Origin: Bradyrhizobium betae
Lineage (GTDB): Bacteria > Pseudomonadota > Alphaproteobacteria > Rhizobiales > Xanthobacteraceae
Direction: 5' to 3'
NCBI RefSeq assembly: GCF_008932115.1
Contig: NZ_CP044543.1
Coordinates: 2,362,501-2,426,500, forward strand
DNA: 64,000 bases
Positions 29,612 to 39,057 of this stretch are shown piece by piece (position 1 is the first letter of the stretch; each line of letters opens with the position of its first letter). Both the position numbers and the translations under genes were made by a program. The notes beneath the pieces were generated by a model that ran no database searches, was not told the origin of the DNA, and was given only the letters and a program-made list of their open reading frames with translations.

Positions 29612-29770
29612 CGTCATCCCGGGGCGCGCGAAGCGCGAGCCCGGGATCCATAACCACAGGACGACGTGGTTAGCAGGACTCGGATTGACCGCCTTCGCGC
29701 AACGACTTCTCCCTGGGGGTATGGGTCCCGGATCTGCGCGCGCTTTGGGCGCGCTTGTCCGGGACGACAC
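29612..29770. repeat. Palindromic repeat of the CGTCATCCCGGGG family (copy upstream of the dehydrogenase)
   Basis: About 160 bases from CGTCATCCCGGGG to CCGGGACGACACC. The left 41 bases (29612-29652) are identical, in the same orientation, to 30752-30792. It contains no gene. Confidence 0.8.
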
Positions 29771-29825
29771 CGAGGGAGGAGCGCACATCTTCATAACAAC
29801 AAAGCAACCAACACAAGGAAACACC

Positions 29826-30734
29826 ATGGACATCGGATTCATCGGCCTCGGAAACATGGGTTTCCCGATGGCACGGCGGCTCATCGAGGCAGGCCACAAG
29901 CTCGTCGTGTTCGACACGCGCAAGGAGGTCACGGACAAGCTCGTGGCCCGCGGCGCGACTGCTGCGACATCGCCGAAGGACGTCGCCGACCAGGTCGAGA
30001 CCGTGATGGCGAGCCTGCCCTCGCTGCAGGCTTCGCTCGAGGTCGCCACGGGGGCGAACGGCGTGATCGAGGGGAGCCGCGCCAAGCGCTTCATCGATCT
30101 GTCCACCGTCGGCTCGACGATGGCGACGAAGATTCACGGCCTTCTGGCAAAGCGCAACATCGTGCAGATCGACTGCCCCGTCTCCGGCGGCGTCGGCGGC
30201 GCCGAGAAGGGCACGCTGGCGGTGATGGTGTCAGGACCGAAAGTGGAGTTCGAGCTGCTCAAGCCCGCGCTCGACGTGATCGGAAAGGTGTTCTTCATCG
30301 GCGAGAAGCCGGGCGCGGCGCAGACCATGAAGCTCGCCAACAATTTCCTGTCCGCCACCGCGATGGTGGCGACCTCGGAAGCGGTGGTGATGGGCGTCAA
30401 GGCCGGGCTCGATCCTGCCGTGATGATCGACGTCATCAACGCCGGCTCGGGCATGAACACCGCCAGCCGCGACAAGTTTCCGCGCTCTGTGCTGCCGCGA
30501 ACTTTCGACTTCGGTTTCGCCACGGGATTGATGGTGAAGGACGTGCGCCTCGCGCTGGAGGAGATGAAGTCGCTCGGCCTGTCGATGGAGGTCGCGGACG
30601 CGGTCGGGCGGCTGTGGGAGACGATCATCAGCGCGGAAGGTGCCGATTCCGATTTCACCGCGGCGATCAAGCCGATCGAGAAGAAGGCGGGGGTTGTGGT
30701 TGGTGGTGCAAAGGGTGGAGTGACAGGGAAGTAG
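29826..30734 (+). CDS. NAD(P)-dependent beta-hydroxyacid dehydrogenase (3-hydroxyisobutyrate dehydrogenase type)
   Basis: 302 residues from ATG 29826 (the frame upstream is repeat). Rossmann motif IGFIGLGNMGFPMARRL (3-19), DLSTVGST (91-98), the substrate-binding stretch CPVSGGVGGAEKGTL and the catalytic Lys in TMKLANNFLSA (Lys169). Enzymes of this class oxidise 3-hydroxyisobutyrate, tartronate semialdehyde or related hydroxyacids. The exact substrate cannot be told. It stands between two palindromic repeats that share 41 identical bases, suggesting recent insertion or duplication of the flanks. Confidence 0.9.
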   Translation: MDIGFIGLGNMGFPMARRLIEAGHKLVVFDTRKEVTDKLVARGATAATSPKDVADQVETVMASLPSLQASLEVATGANGVIEGSRAKRFIDLSTVGSTMATKIHGLLAKRNIVQIDCPVSGGVGGAEKGTLAVMVSGPKVEFELLKPALDVIGKVFFIGEKPGAAQTMKLANNFLSATAMVATSEAVVMGVKAGLDPAVMIDVINAGSGMNTASRDKFPRSVLPRTFDFGFATGLMVKDVRLALEEMKSLGLSMEVADAVGRLWETIISAEGADSDFTAAIKPIEKKAGVVVGGAKGGVTGK

Positions 30735-30751
30735 CCATCCCACACACCTCT

Positions 30752-30889
30752 CGTCATCCCGGGGCGCGCGAAGCGCGAGCCCGGGATCCATAGCCACAGG
30801 GAGAAGTTTGGCGAAGACTCGGAGTTACCGGATCCGCGTCACAACTCCTCCCTGTGGTTATGGGTCCCCGCGTACGCGGGGACGACACC
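30752..30889. repeat. Palindromic repeat of the CGTCATCCCGGGG family (copy downstream of the dehydrogenase)
   Basis: About 138 bases from CGTCATCCCGGGG to GGGGACGACACCG, with inner arms CCACAGGGAG and CTCCCTGTGG. It lies between the dehydrogenase stop and the lysA stop and could terminate both. Confidence 0.8.
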
Positions 30890-30916
30890 GAGATTGTTGC
30901 GCGGCCTTTCAGCCCC

Positions 30917-32182
30917 TCACAACCACGGCGCCGGCTTATCCATCGCGATGAGTTGCTCGACCTCGATGCGCGGGCGCACCACGGCGTATTGGTCGCCCTT
31001 CACCAGCACCTCGGGCACCAGCGGCCGCGTGTTGTAGGTGCCTGCCTGCACAGCGCCATAGGCGCCCGCGGTCATGATGGCGATGAGATCGCCGGGCTTC
31101 GGCGTCGGCAGGGTGCGGTCCAATGCGAGATAGTCGCCGGTCTCGCAGACAGGGCCGACGACGTCGGCCACCATCGTAGCCGCGCCCTTCGCAGCTTGCG
31201 TCACCGGCAGGATGTCGTGATGGGCCTCGTACAGCGTCGGCCGGATCAGATCGTTCATCGCTGCGTCGATGATGACGAAGTTCTTGCCGTCGCCGTGCTT
31301 CACATAGATCACCTTGGCGACGAGGATGCCGGCATTGCCGACGATCATGCGGCCCGGCTCGAACATCAGCGTGCAGCCGAGATTGTGGCTGACACGCTTG
31401 ACCATGGCGGCATAGACGTCGGGCGCCGGCGGCGCCTCGCGGTCCATGTAATAGGGAATGCCGAGGCCGCCGCCGAAATCGACGTGGCTGATGTCGTGAC
31501 CGTCGGCACGCAGCGTCTGCACGAATTCAGCAAGGATGCGGAACGCGGTCTCCATGCTGGTGAGGTCGGTGATCTGGCTGCCGATATGCACGTCGGTGCC
31601 CGTCACCTCGATGCCCGGCAGCTTCGCGGCGCGCGCATAGACCTCGCGGGCATGCACGATCGGGATACCGAACTTGTTCTCGGATTTTCCGGTCGAGATC
31701 TTGGCGTGCGTGCCGGCATCGACGTCCGGGTTGACGCGCAACGAGATGCGCGCGGTCTTGCCCATCTCGGTCGCAAGCCGCGACAACAGCTCGAGCTCGG
31801 GCTCGGATTCGACGTTGAGGCAGAGGATGTCGGCGGCCAGCGCAGCGCGAAGCTCCTCCTCCGTCTTGCCAACGCCGGAGAACAGGATCTTGCTGGCGGG
31901 GATGCCGGCGGCCAGCGCGCGCTTCAATTCACCGCCGGAGACGACGTCGGCGCCGGCGCCAAGTTTCGCCAGCGTGCGCAGCACCGACTGGTTGGAGTTC
32001 GCCTTCATGGCGTAGCAGACCAGCACCTTCTCGCCGGCGAAAGCGTCGGTGAAAACGCGGTAATGGCGCTCCAGCGTCGCGGTCGAATAGCAATAGAACG
32101 GCGTGCCGACGGCTGCGGCCAGCTCGGACAGGTTCACCGCCTCGGCGTGCAGCACGCCGTTGCGATAGTCGAAATGGTTCAT
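30917..32182 (-). CDS. lysA: Diaminopimelate decarboxylase LysA
   Basis: 421 residues. PLP-dependent fold type III: Schiff-base Lys in CYAMKANSN (Lys60), HIGSQI, the glycine-rich phosphate loop FGGGLGIPY, EPGRMIVG and the CETGD motif (near 345) that contributes to the partner active site. It decarboxylates meso-diaminopimelate to lysine in the cytoplasm. It follows lptM by 23 bases and forms the end of the argH-lptM-lysA unit. The upstream partners match the conserved proteobacterial order. Confidence 0.97.
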   Translation of the reverse strand: MNHFDYRNGVLHAEAVNLSELAAAVGTPFYCYSTATLERHYRVFTDAFAGEKVLVCYAMKANSNQSVLRTLAKLGAGADVVSGGELKRALAAGIPASKILFSGVGKTEEELRAALAADILCLNVESEPELELLSRLATEMGKTARISLRVNPDVDAGTHAKISTGKSENKFGIPIVHAREVYARAAKLPGIEVTGTDVHIGSQITDLTSMETAFRILAEFVQTLRADGHDISHVDFGGGLGIPYYMDREAPPAPDVYAAMVKRVSHNLGCTLMFEPGRMIVGNAGILVAKVIYVKHGDGKNFVIIDAAMNDLIRPTLYEAHHDILPVTQAAKGAATMVADVVGPVCETGDYLALDRTLPTPKPGDLIAIMTAGAYGAVQAGTYNTRPLVPEVLVKGDQYAVVRPRIEVEQLIAMDKPAPWL

Positions 32183-32205
32183 GGCGTTGGCTCAGTTGCT
32201 CCAGC

Positions 32206-32496
32206 CTATCGGCTGGGTCTTTCGTCCAGGAGCGGGTCGAGAATGAACGGCTTTTTCTTGCCCTTGGTCGCAGCAGGCGCTGCATCCGCACCGTAGGTGG
32301 GATTGAACACGCTCGGCGTCTTCTGGGCTTCGGTCTCGGTGTCGGTCGGAGCTGCGATATTGGCCGTGGACGCGCTGGACGCGGTCGGCGGCAGATCCAG
32401 CGGGCCCTTGCGGCCGCAGCCGGCAAGCGCGAGCGCCGTCAGGCTCAAGACAATGATGGCCCACCCCGAGCCGGCCGGGCGAAACTTTGACGTCAC
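32206..32496 (-). CDS. lptM: Lipoprotein LptM (YifL)
   Basis: 96 residues from GTG 32496 with GGGGA 7 bases upstream. Signal with lipobox LALAGC (Cys near 27) followed at once by GRKGPLDLP, the CGxKGPL motif that defines LptM. LptM assists assembly of LptD in the outer-membrane LPS translocon. A Ser/Ala/Thr-rich linker and a basic FILDPLLDERPSR tail follow. It lies between argH and lysA, the usual place. Confidence 0.92.
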   Translation of the reverse strand: MTSKFRPAGSGWAIIVLSLTALALAGCGRKGPLDLPPTASSASTANIAAPTDTETEAQKTPSVFNPTYGADAAPAATKGKKKPFILDPLLDERPSR

Positions 32497-32589
32497 GACG
32501 AAATCCCCACTACGCGGGGCGCACCATACAGAGATTGGCGCGCTCTGGCGAGAGCCGGATGACCATGAAACATAAGCGAAATTTTGCCC

Positions 32590-33987
32590 TCAGCCCAATT
32601 TTCGCTCTTTTTCCAGCCGCTTCGCCCAGGCCTTGGCCTGGGCCGCCACGTTCTTCGGCGCGGTGCCGCCAAAGCTGGTCCGGCTCTTCACCGACGATTC
32701 GACCGAGAGCACGCCGAGCACGTCCTTGGTGATCTTCGGCTCGATCGCCTGCATCTCCTTGAGCGGTAGCTCATGCAGCGCCACGCCGCTCTCGGCGGCC
32801 TTGGCCACGATGCGGCCGGTGACGTGGTGGGCGTCGCGGAACGGCATCTTCAGCGTCCGCACCAGCCAGTCGGCGAGATCGGTCGCGGTGGCGTAGCCCT
32901 CGCCCGCCGCCGCCTTCATCCTCGGCTCATCCGGCACGAGGTCGCGGACCATGCCGGTCATGGCGCGAATGGCCAGCGATAGCGCGGCGAAGCCTTCCAT
33001 CGCGCCCTGCTTGTCCTCCTGCATATCCTTTTGATAGGCGAGCGGCAGGCCCTTCATCACGATCAGCAGCCCGTTGAGCGCGCCGATGACGCGGCCGGTC
33101 TTGGCGCGCACGAGCTCAGCAGCATCCGGATTACGCTTCTGCGGCATGATCGAGGAACCGGTGGTGAACTTGTCACTGAGCCGGATCAGGCCGACCAGCG
33201 GCGAGGTCCAGATCACGATCTCCTCGGCAAAGCGCGACATGTGCACGGCGCAGATCGAGGCCGCCGACAGCGTCTCCAGCACGAAGTCGCGGTCGGAGAC
33301 CGCATCCAGCGAATTCGCCATCGGGCGGTCGAAGCCGAGCGCCTTGGCGGTGGCGTGACGATCGATCGGGAACGAGGTGCCGGCGAGCGCGGCGGCGCCG
33401 AGCGGGGATTCATTGAGCCGCTTGCGCGCATCCTGGAAGCGGCCACGGTCGCGCGCGGCCATCTCGACATAGGCGAGCAGATGATGGCCGAACGTCACGG
33501 GCTGCGCGGTCTGCAGATGCGTGAAGCCGGGCATGACGGTCGCGGCATGCTCGAGCGCGCGGTTGACCAGCGCCGCCTGGAACGTGGCGAGGGCGGCATC
33601 GGTCTCGTCGAGGATATCGCGGACATAGAGACGGAAATCGGTCGCGACCTGGTCGTTGCGCGAGCGCGCGGTGTGCAGGCGGCCGGCGGCGGGGCCGATC
33701 AGCTCCGACAGGCGGCTCTCGACGTTCATATGGATGTCTTCGAGCGCGCGGTTGAAGGTGAAGCCGCCCGAGCCGATCTCTGACAGAATCGTGTCTAGAC
33801 CCTTGCCGATATTTTTCGCATCAGAAGCCGTGATGATGCCCTGGCTGGCCAGCATCGCGGCGTGGGCCTTGGATGCTGCAATGTCCTGGGCAAAGAGGTG
33901 ACGATCGACGTCGATGGAGACGTTGATCTCTTCCATGATCTCATCGGGGCGTTCCGAGAACCGGCCGCCCCACATCTTGTTGCTCAT
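32590..33987 (-). CDS. argH: Argininosuccinate lyase ArgH
   Basis: 465 residues from ATG 33987 with AGGGG upstream (the frame to 34068 is longer than the family). Fumarase/aspartase superfamily: MWGGRFSE at the N-terminus, [10 protein letters not shown] and [12 protein letters not shown], and the signature [12 protein letters not shown] (near 280) with the catalytic Ser loop. It splits argininosuccinate to arginine and fumarate. It is divergent from tlpA across about 105 bases. Confidence 0.97.
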   Translation of the reverse strand: MSNKMWGGRFSERPDEIMEEINVSIDVDRHLFAQDIAASKAHAAMLASQGIITASDAKNIGKGLDTILSEIGSGGFTFNRALEDIHMNVESRLSELIGPAAGRLHTARSRNDQVATDFRLYVRDILDETDAALATFQAALVNRALEHAATVMPGFTHLQTAQPVTFGHHLLAYVEMAARDRGRFQDARKRLNESPLGAAALAGTSFPIDRHATAKALGFDRPMANSLDAVSDRDFVLETLSAASICAVHMSRFAEEIVIWTSPLVGLIRLSDKFTTGSSIMPQKRNPDAAELVRAKTGRVIGALNGLLIVMKGLPLAYQKDMQEDKQGAMEGFAALSLAIRAMTGMVRDLVPDEPRMKAAAGEGYATATDLADWLVRTLKMPFRDAHHVTGRIVAKAAESGVALHELPLKEMQAIEPKITKDVLGVLSVESSVKSRTSFGGTAPKNVAAQAKAWAKRLEKERKLG

Positions 33988-34092
33988 GATCCCCTGCTCA
34001 CGCCTTGCCTGCCGCTCGTCACGTTTGCTGGCCGGAGCCAGCCGTACTAAGAGGCCCCTGATAGCCATATCTGCGACCGGATGACAAACGAT

Positions 34093-34758
34093 ATGCTCGA
34101 CCCGAAGCCCTCCGCCACGCGCCGGATCCCCCTCGTCATCGCCACCGTGGCGATCGGGGGGCTGGCCGGCTTCGCCGCGCTGTACGGGCTGGGCCTGGGC
34201 CGGGCGCCCTCAGGCGATCCGGCCTGCAAGCCGGCGGTAGCCACGGCCTCGAGGATCGCTCCGCTCGCTCATGGCGAACTGGCCGCCCTGACCATGGCGA
34301 GCGCGCCCTTGAAGCTGCCGGACCTCACTTTCGAGGATGCCGAAGGCAAGCCGAAAAAGCTGTCCGATTTCCGCGGCAAGACGCTGCTGGTAAACCTCTG
34401 GGCCACCTGGTGCGTGCCGTGCCGCAAGGAGATGCCGGCGCTGGACGAGCTCCAGGGCAAACTGTCGGGGCCGAATTTCGAGGTGGTGGCGATCAATATC
34501 GACACCCGCGACCCCGAAAAGCCCAAAACCTTCCTGAAAGAGGCCAATCTGACCCGGCTCGGCTATTTCAACGACCAGAAAGCCAAGGTTTTCCAGGATC
34601 TTAAGGCCATAGGCCGGGCCTTGGGCATGCCGACCTCGGTGCTGGTCGACCCGCAAGGCTGCGAGATCGCGACGATCGCGGGGCCGGCGGAATGGGCAAG
34701 CGAGGATGCGCTCAAGCTGCTCCGGGCCGCGACGAGCAAGGCCGCCGCATCGCTTTAG
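34093..34758 (+). CDS. tlpA: Thioredoxin-like protein TlpA
   Basis: 221 residues from ATG 34093, the length I recall for B. japonicum TlpA; an ATG at 34081 would add four. One N-terminal membrane anchor (about 12-35) holds a periplasmic thioredoxin domain with active site WCVPC (Cys107, Cys110). Two further Cys (45 and about 189) could form a second disulfide. TlpA reduces the copper site of cytochrome aa3 oxidase, partly through ScoI, and is needed for its assembly. The stop overlaps the convergent motility gene by 4 bases. Confidence 0.94.
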   Translation: MLDPKPSATRRIPLVIATVAIGGLAGFAALYGLGLGRAPSGDPACKPAVATASRIAPLAHGELAALTMASAPLKLPDLTFEDAEGKPKKLSDFRGKTLLVNLWATWCVPCRKEMPALDELQGKLSGPNFEVVAINIDTRDPEKPKTFLKEANLTRLGYFNDQKAKVFQDLKAIGRALGMPTSVLVDPQGCEIATIAGPAEWASEDALKLLRAATSKAAASL

Positions 34759-34949
34759 GCCGTGACGTTGAGATTTCCGCCGACGCCGGCGCCGACATTG
34801 GCGAGCGAGGGCTGACCGGCGCCGAGCAGCGTCAGGACGGTGGATTTCTCCGCATCCGCGTTCTGCTTCATCAGCGTCGCCGAAATATTCGACTGCACCG
34901 CGCCTTGCTGAGCGGCCAGCATGGTGCTGACCATCGCCATCATGTCCAT
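34755..34949 (-). CDS. Putative motility protein (YjfB-like)
   Basis: 64 residues from ATG 34949 with GAGGG about 9 bases upstream. The YjfB/putative motility family pattern is present: a short N-terminal MVSTMLAAQQGAVQSNISATLMK helix and a Gly/Ala/Asn-rich tail. It has no signal peptide or membrane segment. The function is unproven; the family name rests on flagellar gene neighbours elsewhere, and none lie nearby here. Confidence 0.7.
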   Translation of the reverse strand: MDMMAMVSTMLAAQQGAVQSNISATLMKQNADAEKSTVLTLLGAGQPSLANVGAGVGGNLNVTA

Positions 34950-35025
34950 TACGCAAACCCTCGTACCGGGCGAGAGCCTAGGGGCGATGGGTTAACGCGA
35001 CATGAATTGTCACGACGCGGATGCT

Positions 35026-35114
35026 GTAGTGTGGGTTAGCCGAAGGCGTAACCCACCACTGTTCACATCCGCAGATACAGAAGTGGTGGGTTACGCTGCG
35101 CTAACCCACCCTAC
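35026..35114. repeat. MITE-like repeat (copy 2)
   Basis: 89 bases bounded by GTAGTGTGGGTTAGC and GCTAACCCACCCTAC, one mismatch from perfect inverted repeats. The inner pair GTAACCCACCACT / AGTGGTGGGTTAC is perfect. It is a shorter form of the element at 9741-9877 and shares all of its arms. Confidence 0.85.
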
Positions 35115-35126
35115 GGCACCGCCACC

Positions 35127-36008
35127 TTACCGCGTCGGAACCGGCTTGGCGCCGCGGTAATCGTAGAATCCGCGCTGGGTTTTGCGGCCGAGCCAACCCG
35201 CCTCGACGTACTTCACCAGCAGCGGGCACGGGCGGTATTTGGAGTCGGCCAGGCCCTCGTGCAGCACCTGCATGATCGACAGACAGGTATCGAGGCCGAT
35301 GAAATCGGCCAGCTCCAGCGGACCCATCGGATGATGCGCGCCAAGCTTCATCGCCGCGTCGATCGCCTCGACGTTGCCGACGCCTTCGTACAGCGTGTAG
35401 ATCGCCTCGTTGATCATCGGCAGCAGGATGCGGTTGACGATGAAGGCCGGGAAATCCTCGGAGACCGCGACCTGCTTGCCGAGCTTGGCAACGAATTCCT
35501 TGGACGCCTCGAAGGTCGAATCGTCGGTGGCGATGCCGCGGATCAACTCGACCAGCTCCATCAGCGGCACCGGATTCATGAAGTGAATGCCGATGAAACG
35601 CTCGGGCCGGTCGGTGGCGGCGGCCAGCCGCGTGATCGAGATCGACGACGTGTCGGAAGCGACGATCGCTTCCGGCTTCAGCACCGCGCAGAGCTCGTGG
35701 AAGATCTTGCGCTTGACCTCTTCCTTCTCGACCGCGGTCTCGATCACGAGATCGCAGTCGGCGAGGTCGTCGAGCTTCTCGGCCAGCGAGATGCGCGCCA
35801 TCGCCTTGACCTTGTCGTCCTCAGTGACGCCCTTCTTGGAGACCTGGCGCGCCAGATTGCCATTGATGGTGGCCATGCCGGATTTGAGGCGGTCGGCCGA
35901 GATGTCGTTCAGCACCACGTCGAAGCCGGCCAGCGCCGCGACATGCGCGATGCCGTTGCCCATCTGACCCGCGCCGATCACGCCGACCTTCTTGATCACT
36001 GCCGCCAT
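35127..36008 (-). CDS. hbd: 3-hydroxybutyryl-CoA dehydrogenase
   Basis: 293 residues from ATG 36008 (MAAVIKKVGV). N-terminal Rossmann domain with VGVIGAGQMGNGIAH (7-21), the catalytic His in GIHFMNPVPLMELVE (near 145) and the C-terminal helical domain with HPMGPLELADFIGLDTC. It oxidises 3-hydroxybutyryl-CoA or reduces acetoacetyl-CoA, feeding beta-oxidation or PHB-linked metabolism. It is separated from the upstream etfBA genes by a strong terminator, so it must have its own promoter in 36009-36150. Confidence 0.93.
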   Translation of the reverse strand: MAAVIKKVGVIGAGQMGNGIAHVAALAGFDVVLNDISADRLKSGMATINGNLARQVSKKGVTEDDKVKAMARISLAEKLDDLADCDLVIETAVEKEEVKRKIFHELCAVLKPEAIVASDTSSISITRLAAATDRPERFIGIHFMNPVPLMELVELIRGIATDDSTFEASKEFVAKLGKQVAVSEDFPAFIVNRILLPMINEAIYTLYEGVGNVEAIDAAMKLGAHHPMGPLELADFIGLDTCLSIMQVLHEGLADSKYRPCPLLVKYVEAGWLGRKTQRGFYDYRGAKPVPTR

Positions 36009-36153
36009 AATGTCATCCACCGGAACGGCGCGCATATCGCGCCTGCTTAATTCCCCGAGCCGGGAGGTCCGATTTAACCAGAACCTTGGCTCGAAACCTA
36101 GATTGGATCGCTTCCCCGGCGTGCCCCACGCCAAAGAAAACGCCTCGAAAAAG

Positions 36154-36190
36154 AAACACCGGCCGGAGTGTAGCACTCCGGCCGGTGTTT
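36154..36190 (-). terminator. Intrinsic terminator after etfA
   Basis: A perfect 17-base stem (36190-36174 with 36170-36154, loop CTA on the minus strand) rich in GGCCGG, followed by TTCTTTTT. It sits 11 bases after the etfA stop. Confidence 0.9.
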
Positions 36191-36201
36191 TTATCGCGTT
36201 T

Positions 36202-37152
36202 TTACTTGCCGAGCTTGGCGAGCGCGTCGGTGAGCTCAGGAACCGCCTGATAGAGGTCGGCGACCAGGCCGTAATCGGCGACCTGGAAGATCGGCGCGTC
36301 CTCGTCCTTGTTGATCGCGACGATCACCTTGGAGTCCTTCATGCCGGCCAGATGCTGGATCGCGCCGGAAATGCCGACCGCGACGTAGAGCTCGGGGGCG
36401 ACGACCTTGCCGGTCTGGCCGACCTGCCAGTCGTTCGGCGCATAGCCGGCGTCCACCGCCGCGCGCGAGGCACCGACGCCGGCGCCGAGCTTGTCGGCGA
36501 GCGGCTCGATGTATTTGGCGAAGTTCTCGCGGCTCTGCATGGCACGGCCACCGGAGACGATGATCTTGGCCGAGGTCAGCTCGGGACGGTCGCTCTTGGC
36601 GACTTCCTCGCCGACGAAAGACGACAGGCCCGGATCGGCCGCAGCCGCCACGCTCTCGACGGCGGCGCTGCCGCCTTCACCGGTTGCGGCGAAGGTCGAG
36701 GTGCGGACCGTGATGACCTTCTTGGCGTCCTTCGACTTCACCGTCTGGATGGCGTTGCCGGCATAGATCGGACGCTCATAGGTATCGGGCGCGACCACCT
36801 TGATGATCTCCGAGACCTGCATGACGTCGAGCAGGGCGGCGACGCGCGGCATCACGTTCTTGAAGCGCGAGGTCGCGGGCGCGACGATCGCGTCATAGGA
36901 CGGGGCCAGCGAGACGATCAGCGCGGCCAGCGGCTCGGCGAGATCGTGCGCATAGGGCTCGCCTTCGGCGACCAACACCTTGGCGACGCCCGCGAGCTTG
37001 GCGGCCGCATCGGCCGCAGCCTTGGTGCCCTGCCCGCCGCCGGCGACCAGCACGTGGACATCGCCGCCGAGCTGCGAGGCCGCAGTCAGCGCCTTGTTGG
37101 TGGAGTCCTTGAGGACCTCGTGTTCGTGTTCAGCAATCAGCAACGTCGTCAT
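36202..37152 (-). CDS. etfA: Electron transfer flavoprotein alpha subunit
   Basis: 316 residues. The N-terminal adenine-nucleotide alpha-hydrolase-like domain is followed by the C-terminal FAD domain with [13 protein letters not shown], the [20 protein letters not shown] signature, [20 protein letters not shown] and [18 protein letters not shown]. It pairs with EtfB to carry electrons from acyl-CoA dehydrogenases to ETF-ubiquinone oxidoreductase. Its ATG overlaps the etfB stop by one base, so the pair is translationally coupled. It is the housekeeping EtfA; FixB sequences are longer. Confidence 0.95.
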   Translation of the reverse strand: MTTLLIAEHEHEVLKDSTNKALTAASQLGGDVHVLVAGGGQGTKAAADAAAKLAGVAKVLVAEGEPYAHDLAEPLAALIVSLAPSYDAIVAPATSRFKNVMPRVAALLDVMQVSEIIKVVAPDTYERPIYAGNAIQTVKSKDAKKVITVRTSTFAATGEGGSAAVESVAAAADPGLSSFVGEEVAKSDRPELTSAKIIVSGGRAMQSRENFAKYIEPLADKLGAGVGASRAAVDAGYAPNDWQVGQTGKVVAPELYVAVGISGAIQHLAGMKDSKVIVAINKDEDAPIFQVADYGLVADLYQAVPELTDALAKLGK

Positions 37153-37901
37153 CAGAGCACCCCGGCTTCGTTCTTGAGCTTCGACACCAGCTCGGCGACG
37201 TCCTTGACCTTGACGCCGGCCTTGCGGCCCGCGGGCTCAGCCGTCTTCAGAACTTCGAGGCGCGCGGTGACGTCGACGCCGTAGTCGGCAACGGTCTTGT
37301 CCGCGATCGGCTTCTTCTTGGCCTTCATGATGTTGGGCAGCGAGGCATAACGCGGCTCGTTGAGACGGAGATCCGTGGTGACGATCGCTGGTCCCTTCAG
37401 CTTCACCGTCTGCAGGCCGCCGTCGACTTCGCGGGTGACCTTGAAGTCGGAGCCTTCGACTTCGAGCTTCGAGGCGAATGTCGCCTGCGACCAGCCCAGC
37501 AGCGCAGCCAGCATCTGGCCGGTCTGATTGCTGTCGTCGTCGATCGCCTGCTTGCCGAGAATGATCAGGCCCGGCTGCTCTTCTTCCGCGACCTTCTTCA
37601 GGATCTTGGCGACAGCGAGCGGCTCGACGATGCCCTCGGCCTTCACCAGGATGCCGCGATCGGCGCCCATGGCAAGACCGGTGCGTATCGTCTCCGACGC
37701 CTGTGCAGGTCCGATGGAGACCACCACGACTTCGGTCGCCTTGCCGGCTTCCTTCAGGCGCAGCGCTTCCTCGACCGCGATTTCGTCGAACGGGTTCATG
37801 GACATTTTGACGTTGGCGAGTTCAACGCCCGATCCATCGCTCTTGACGCGGACCTTGACGTTGTAATCGACCACCCGCTTTACCGGCACCAAGACCTTCA
37901 T
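37152..37901 (-). CDS. etfB: Electron transfer flavoprotein beta subunit
   Basis: 249 residues from ATG 37901 with AGAGGATCG upstream. EtfB markers: [19 protein letters not shown] at the start, [16 protein letters not shown], the AMP-binding stretch [36 protein letters not shown] and [18 protein letters not shown]. First gene of the etfBA operon. Confidence 0.95.
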   Translation of the reverse strand: MKVLVPVKRVVDYNVKVRVKSDGSGVELANVKMSMNPFDEIAVEEALRLKEAGKATEVVVVSIGPAQASETIRTGLAMGADRGILVKAEGIVEPLAVAKILKKVAEEEQPGLIILGKQAIDDDSNQTGQMLAALLGWSQATFASKLEVEGSDFKVTREVDGGLQTVKLKGPAIVTTDLRLNEPRYASLPNIMKAKKKPIADKTVADYGVDVTARLEVLKTAEPAGRKAGVKVKDVAELVSKLKNEAGVL

Positions 37902-37948
37902 CGATCCTCTTTCACTCAATTTGGGAGGGGGGTTATCAACTGGCGCGG

Positions 37949-37977
37949 AACCTAAAGGCCTGATCCGGCCCGGTCAA
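37949..37977 (-). promoter_or_regulatory. Candidate etfBA promoter
   Basis: Minus strand: TTGACC (37977-37972), 17 bases, TAGGTT (37954-37949), about 50 bases before the etfB start. The gap up to 38040 holds no other feature. Confidence 0.5.
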
Positions 37978-38040
37978 CGCGCGAAGGGGCCAAATTTTAG
38001 ACCCTAGAAATGCGCTGCTGAATGGGCAGCGATCCTGGGG

Positions 38041-38613
38041 TCAGCGATTCTGACCGGGAACCCAAAGCACGTCACCGGCACCGTTATGGTTAGCGGCTCG
38101 GCTGGCCACGAACAGGAAGTCCGACAGGCGGTTCATATAATGGATGCCAGCCGTCCCGACGGGCTCGCCGGCCCGGGCCGCCAGTTCCACCATCACCCGT
38201 TCCGCCCTGCGGCAAATCGTGCGGGCGACGTGGAGGTAGGCGGCGGCAGGCGTGCCGCCCGGCAGCACGAAGGAGGTCAGCGGCGCGAGCTTGTCGTTGA
38301 GCGCGTCGATGTCGCGCTCGAGCCGCTCGACCTGGCTTGAGACCACCCGAAGCCGTTCGGCTTTGCCCTCGCGTTCGGGAACTGCGAGATCGGCGCCGAG
38401 ATCGAACAGATCGTTCTGGATGCGGCCGAGCATCGCGTCGAACTCGGGCGCATCATGGGTGTGGAGCCGCACCACCCCGATCGCAGCATTGGTCTCGTCG
38501 ACCGTGCCGTAGGCCGCGATGCGCAGATCGTATTTCGGACGCCGCTCGCCGGTTCCGAGCGCCGTCGTACCGTCGTCACCGGTCTTCGTATAGATGCGGT
38601 TGAGCGTGACCAT
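38041..38613 (-). CDS. Cob(I)yrinic acid a,c-diamide adenosyltransferase (PduO type)
   Basis: 190 residues. The PduO-type ATP:corrinoid adenosyltransferase fold: N-terminal nucleotide loop IYTKTGDDGTTALGTGERRPK (8-28), RLAAYGT-like YGTVDETNAAIG, and the C-terminal RTICRRAERVMVELA and YMNRLSDFLFVASR motifs with the catalytic Arg/Asp pairs. It makes adenosylcobalamin for B12 enzymes such as methylmalonyl-CoA mutase. The HIG1-like gene lies one base upstream, so the two form an operon. Confidence 0.94.
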   Translation of the reverse strand: MVTLNRIYTKTGDDGTTALGTGERRPKYDLRIAAYGTVDETNAAIGVVRLHTHDAPEFDAMLGRIQNDLFDLGADLAVPEREGKAERLRVVSSQVERLERDIDALNDKLAPLTSFVLPGGTPAAAYLHVARTICRRAERVMVELAARAGEPVGTAGIHYMNRLSDFLFVASRAANHNGAGDVLWVPGQNR

Positions 38614-38614
38614 G

Positions 38615-38809
38615 TTAGCGCCCCATCGCCCAGACTGCGAGCATGGCGACGACGATCGCCACGAACTGCAGCAGCACGCGCCAGCGCATCAGCTTCTGCG
38701 AGGTGTTGGGCGAGCCGCCACGCATCATGTTGACGAGACCGAGCAGCAGCACCACCGCCACGGCGCCGGCTGCTACCGGCAGGATGAAAGTACTCAAGAG
38801 AGATGCCAT
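38615..38809 (-). CDS. HIG1-like twin transmembrane protein
   Basis: 64 residues with two membrane helices (about 7-27 and 43-61) joined by a basic loop (MMRGGSPNTSQKLMRWRVLLQ). This is the bacterial HIG1_N pattern. Mitochondrial HIG1/Rcf1 proteins bind respiratory supercomplexes; a similar role here is inference. It is followed directly by the adenosyltransferase gene. Confidence 0.82.
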   Translation of the reverse strand: MASLLSTFILPVAAGAVAVVLLLGLVNMMRGGSPNTSQKLMRWRVLLQFVAIVVAMLAVWAMGR

Positions 38810-38855
38810 CGGGGGGTGATAACACCGTGTGCGCAGATGCGCTATCTCCCCACCC

Positions 38856-38921
38856 CGTCATTCCGGGGCGATGCGGCGGGACCGAGCGAAGCAAAGCCCG
38901 GCGTATCGAGCCCGGAATGAC
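38856..38921. repeat. Palindromic repeat of the TCATTCCGGGG family (short copy)
   Basis: About 66 bases bounded by CGTCATTCCGGGGCG and GCCCGGAATGAC. It lies between the divergent HIG1-like and BrkB genes together with a CTCACCTCTCTCC-type fragment near 39005-39033. Confidence 0.7.
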
Positions 38922-39057
38922 TGCGGGGCGCTTCGCGATCTGGCTTTTAGGCCAATAATATCAGATGGTAGCGGAATGACTTCCGATTTGCGCCAATCGC
39001 CTGCTCACCTCACCTCTCTCCACGCGCGGGGAGAGGAAGAAGCGGTGTAGGTGCCAC

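Noticed and set aside
36202..37901. FixB/FixA identity for the electron transfer flavoproteins
   Set aside because: Lengths (316 and 249) and signatures are those of housekeeping EtfA/EtfB; no fixC or fixX lies nearby.
37902..38040. Cobalamin riboswitch before the adenosyltransferase group
   Set aside because: The adenosyltransferase is transcribed from the HIG1-like side, and no B12 box-like sequence was seen at either end.
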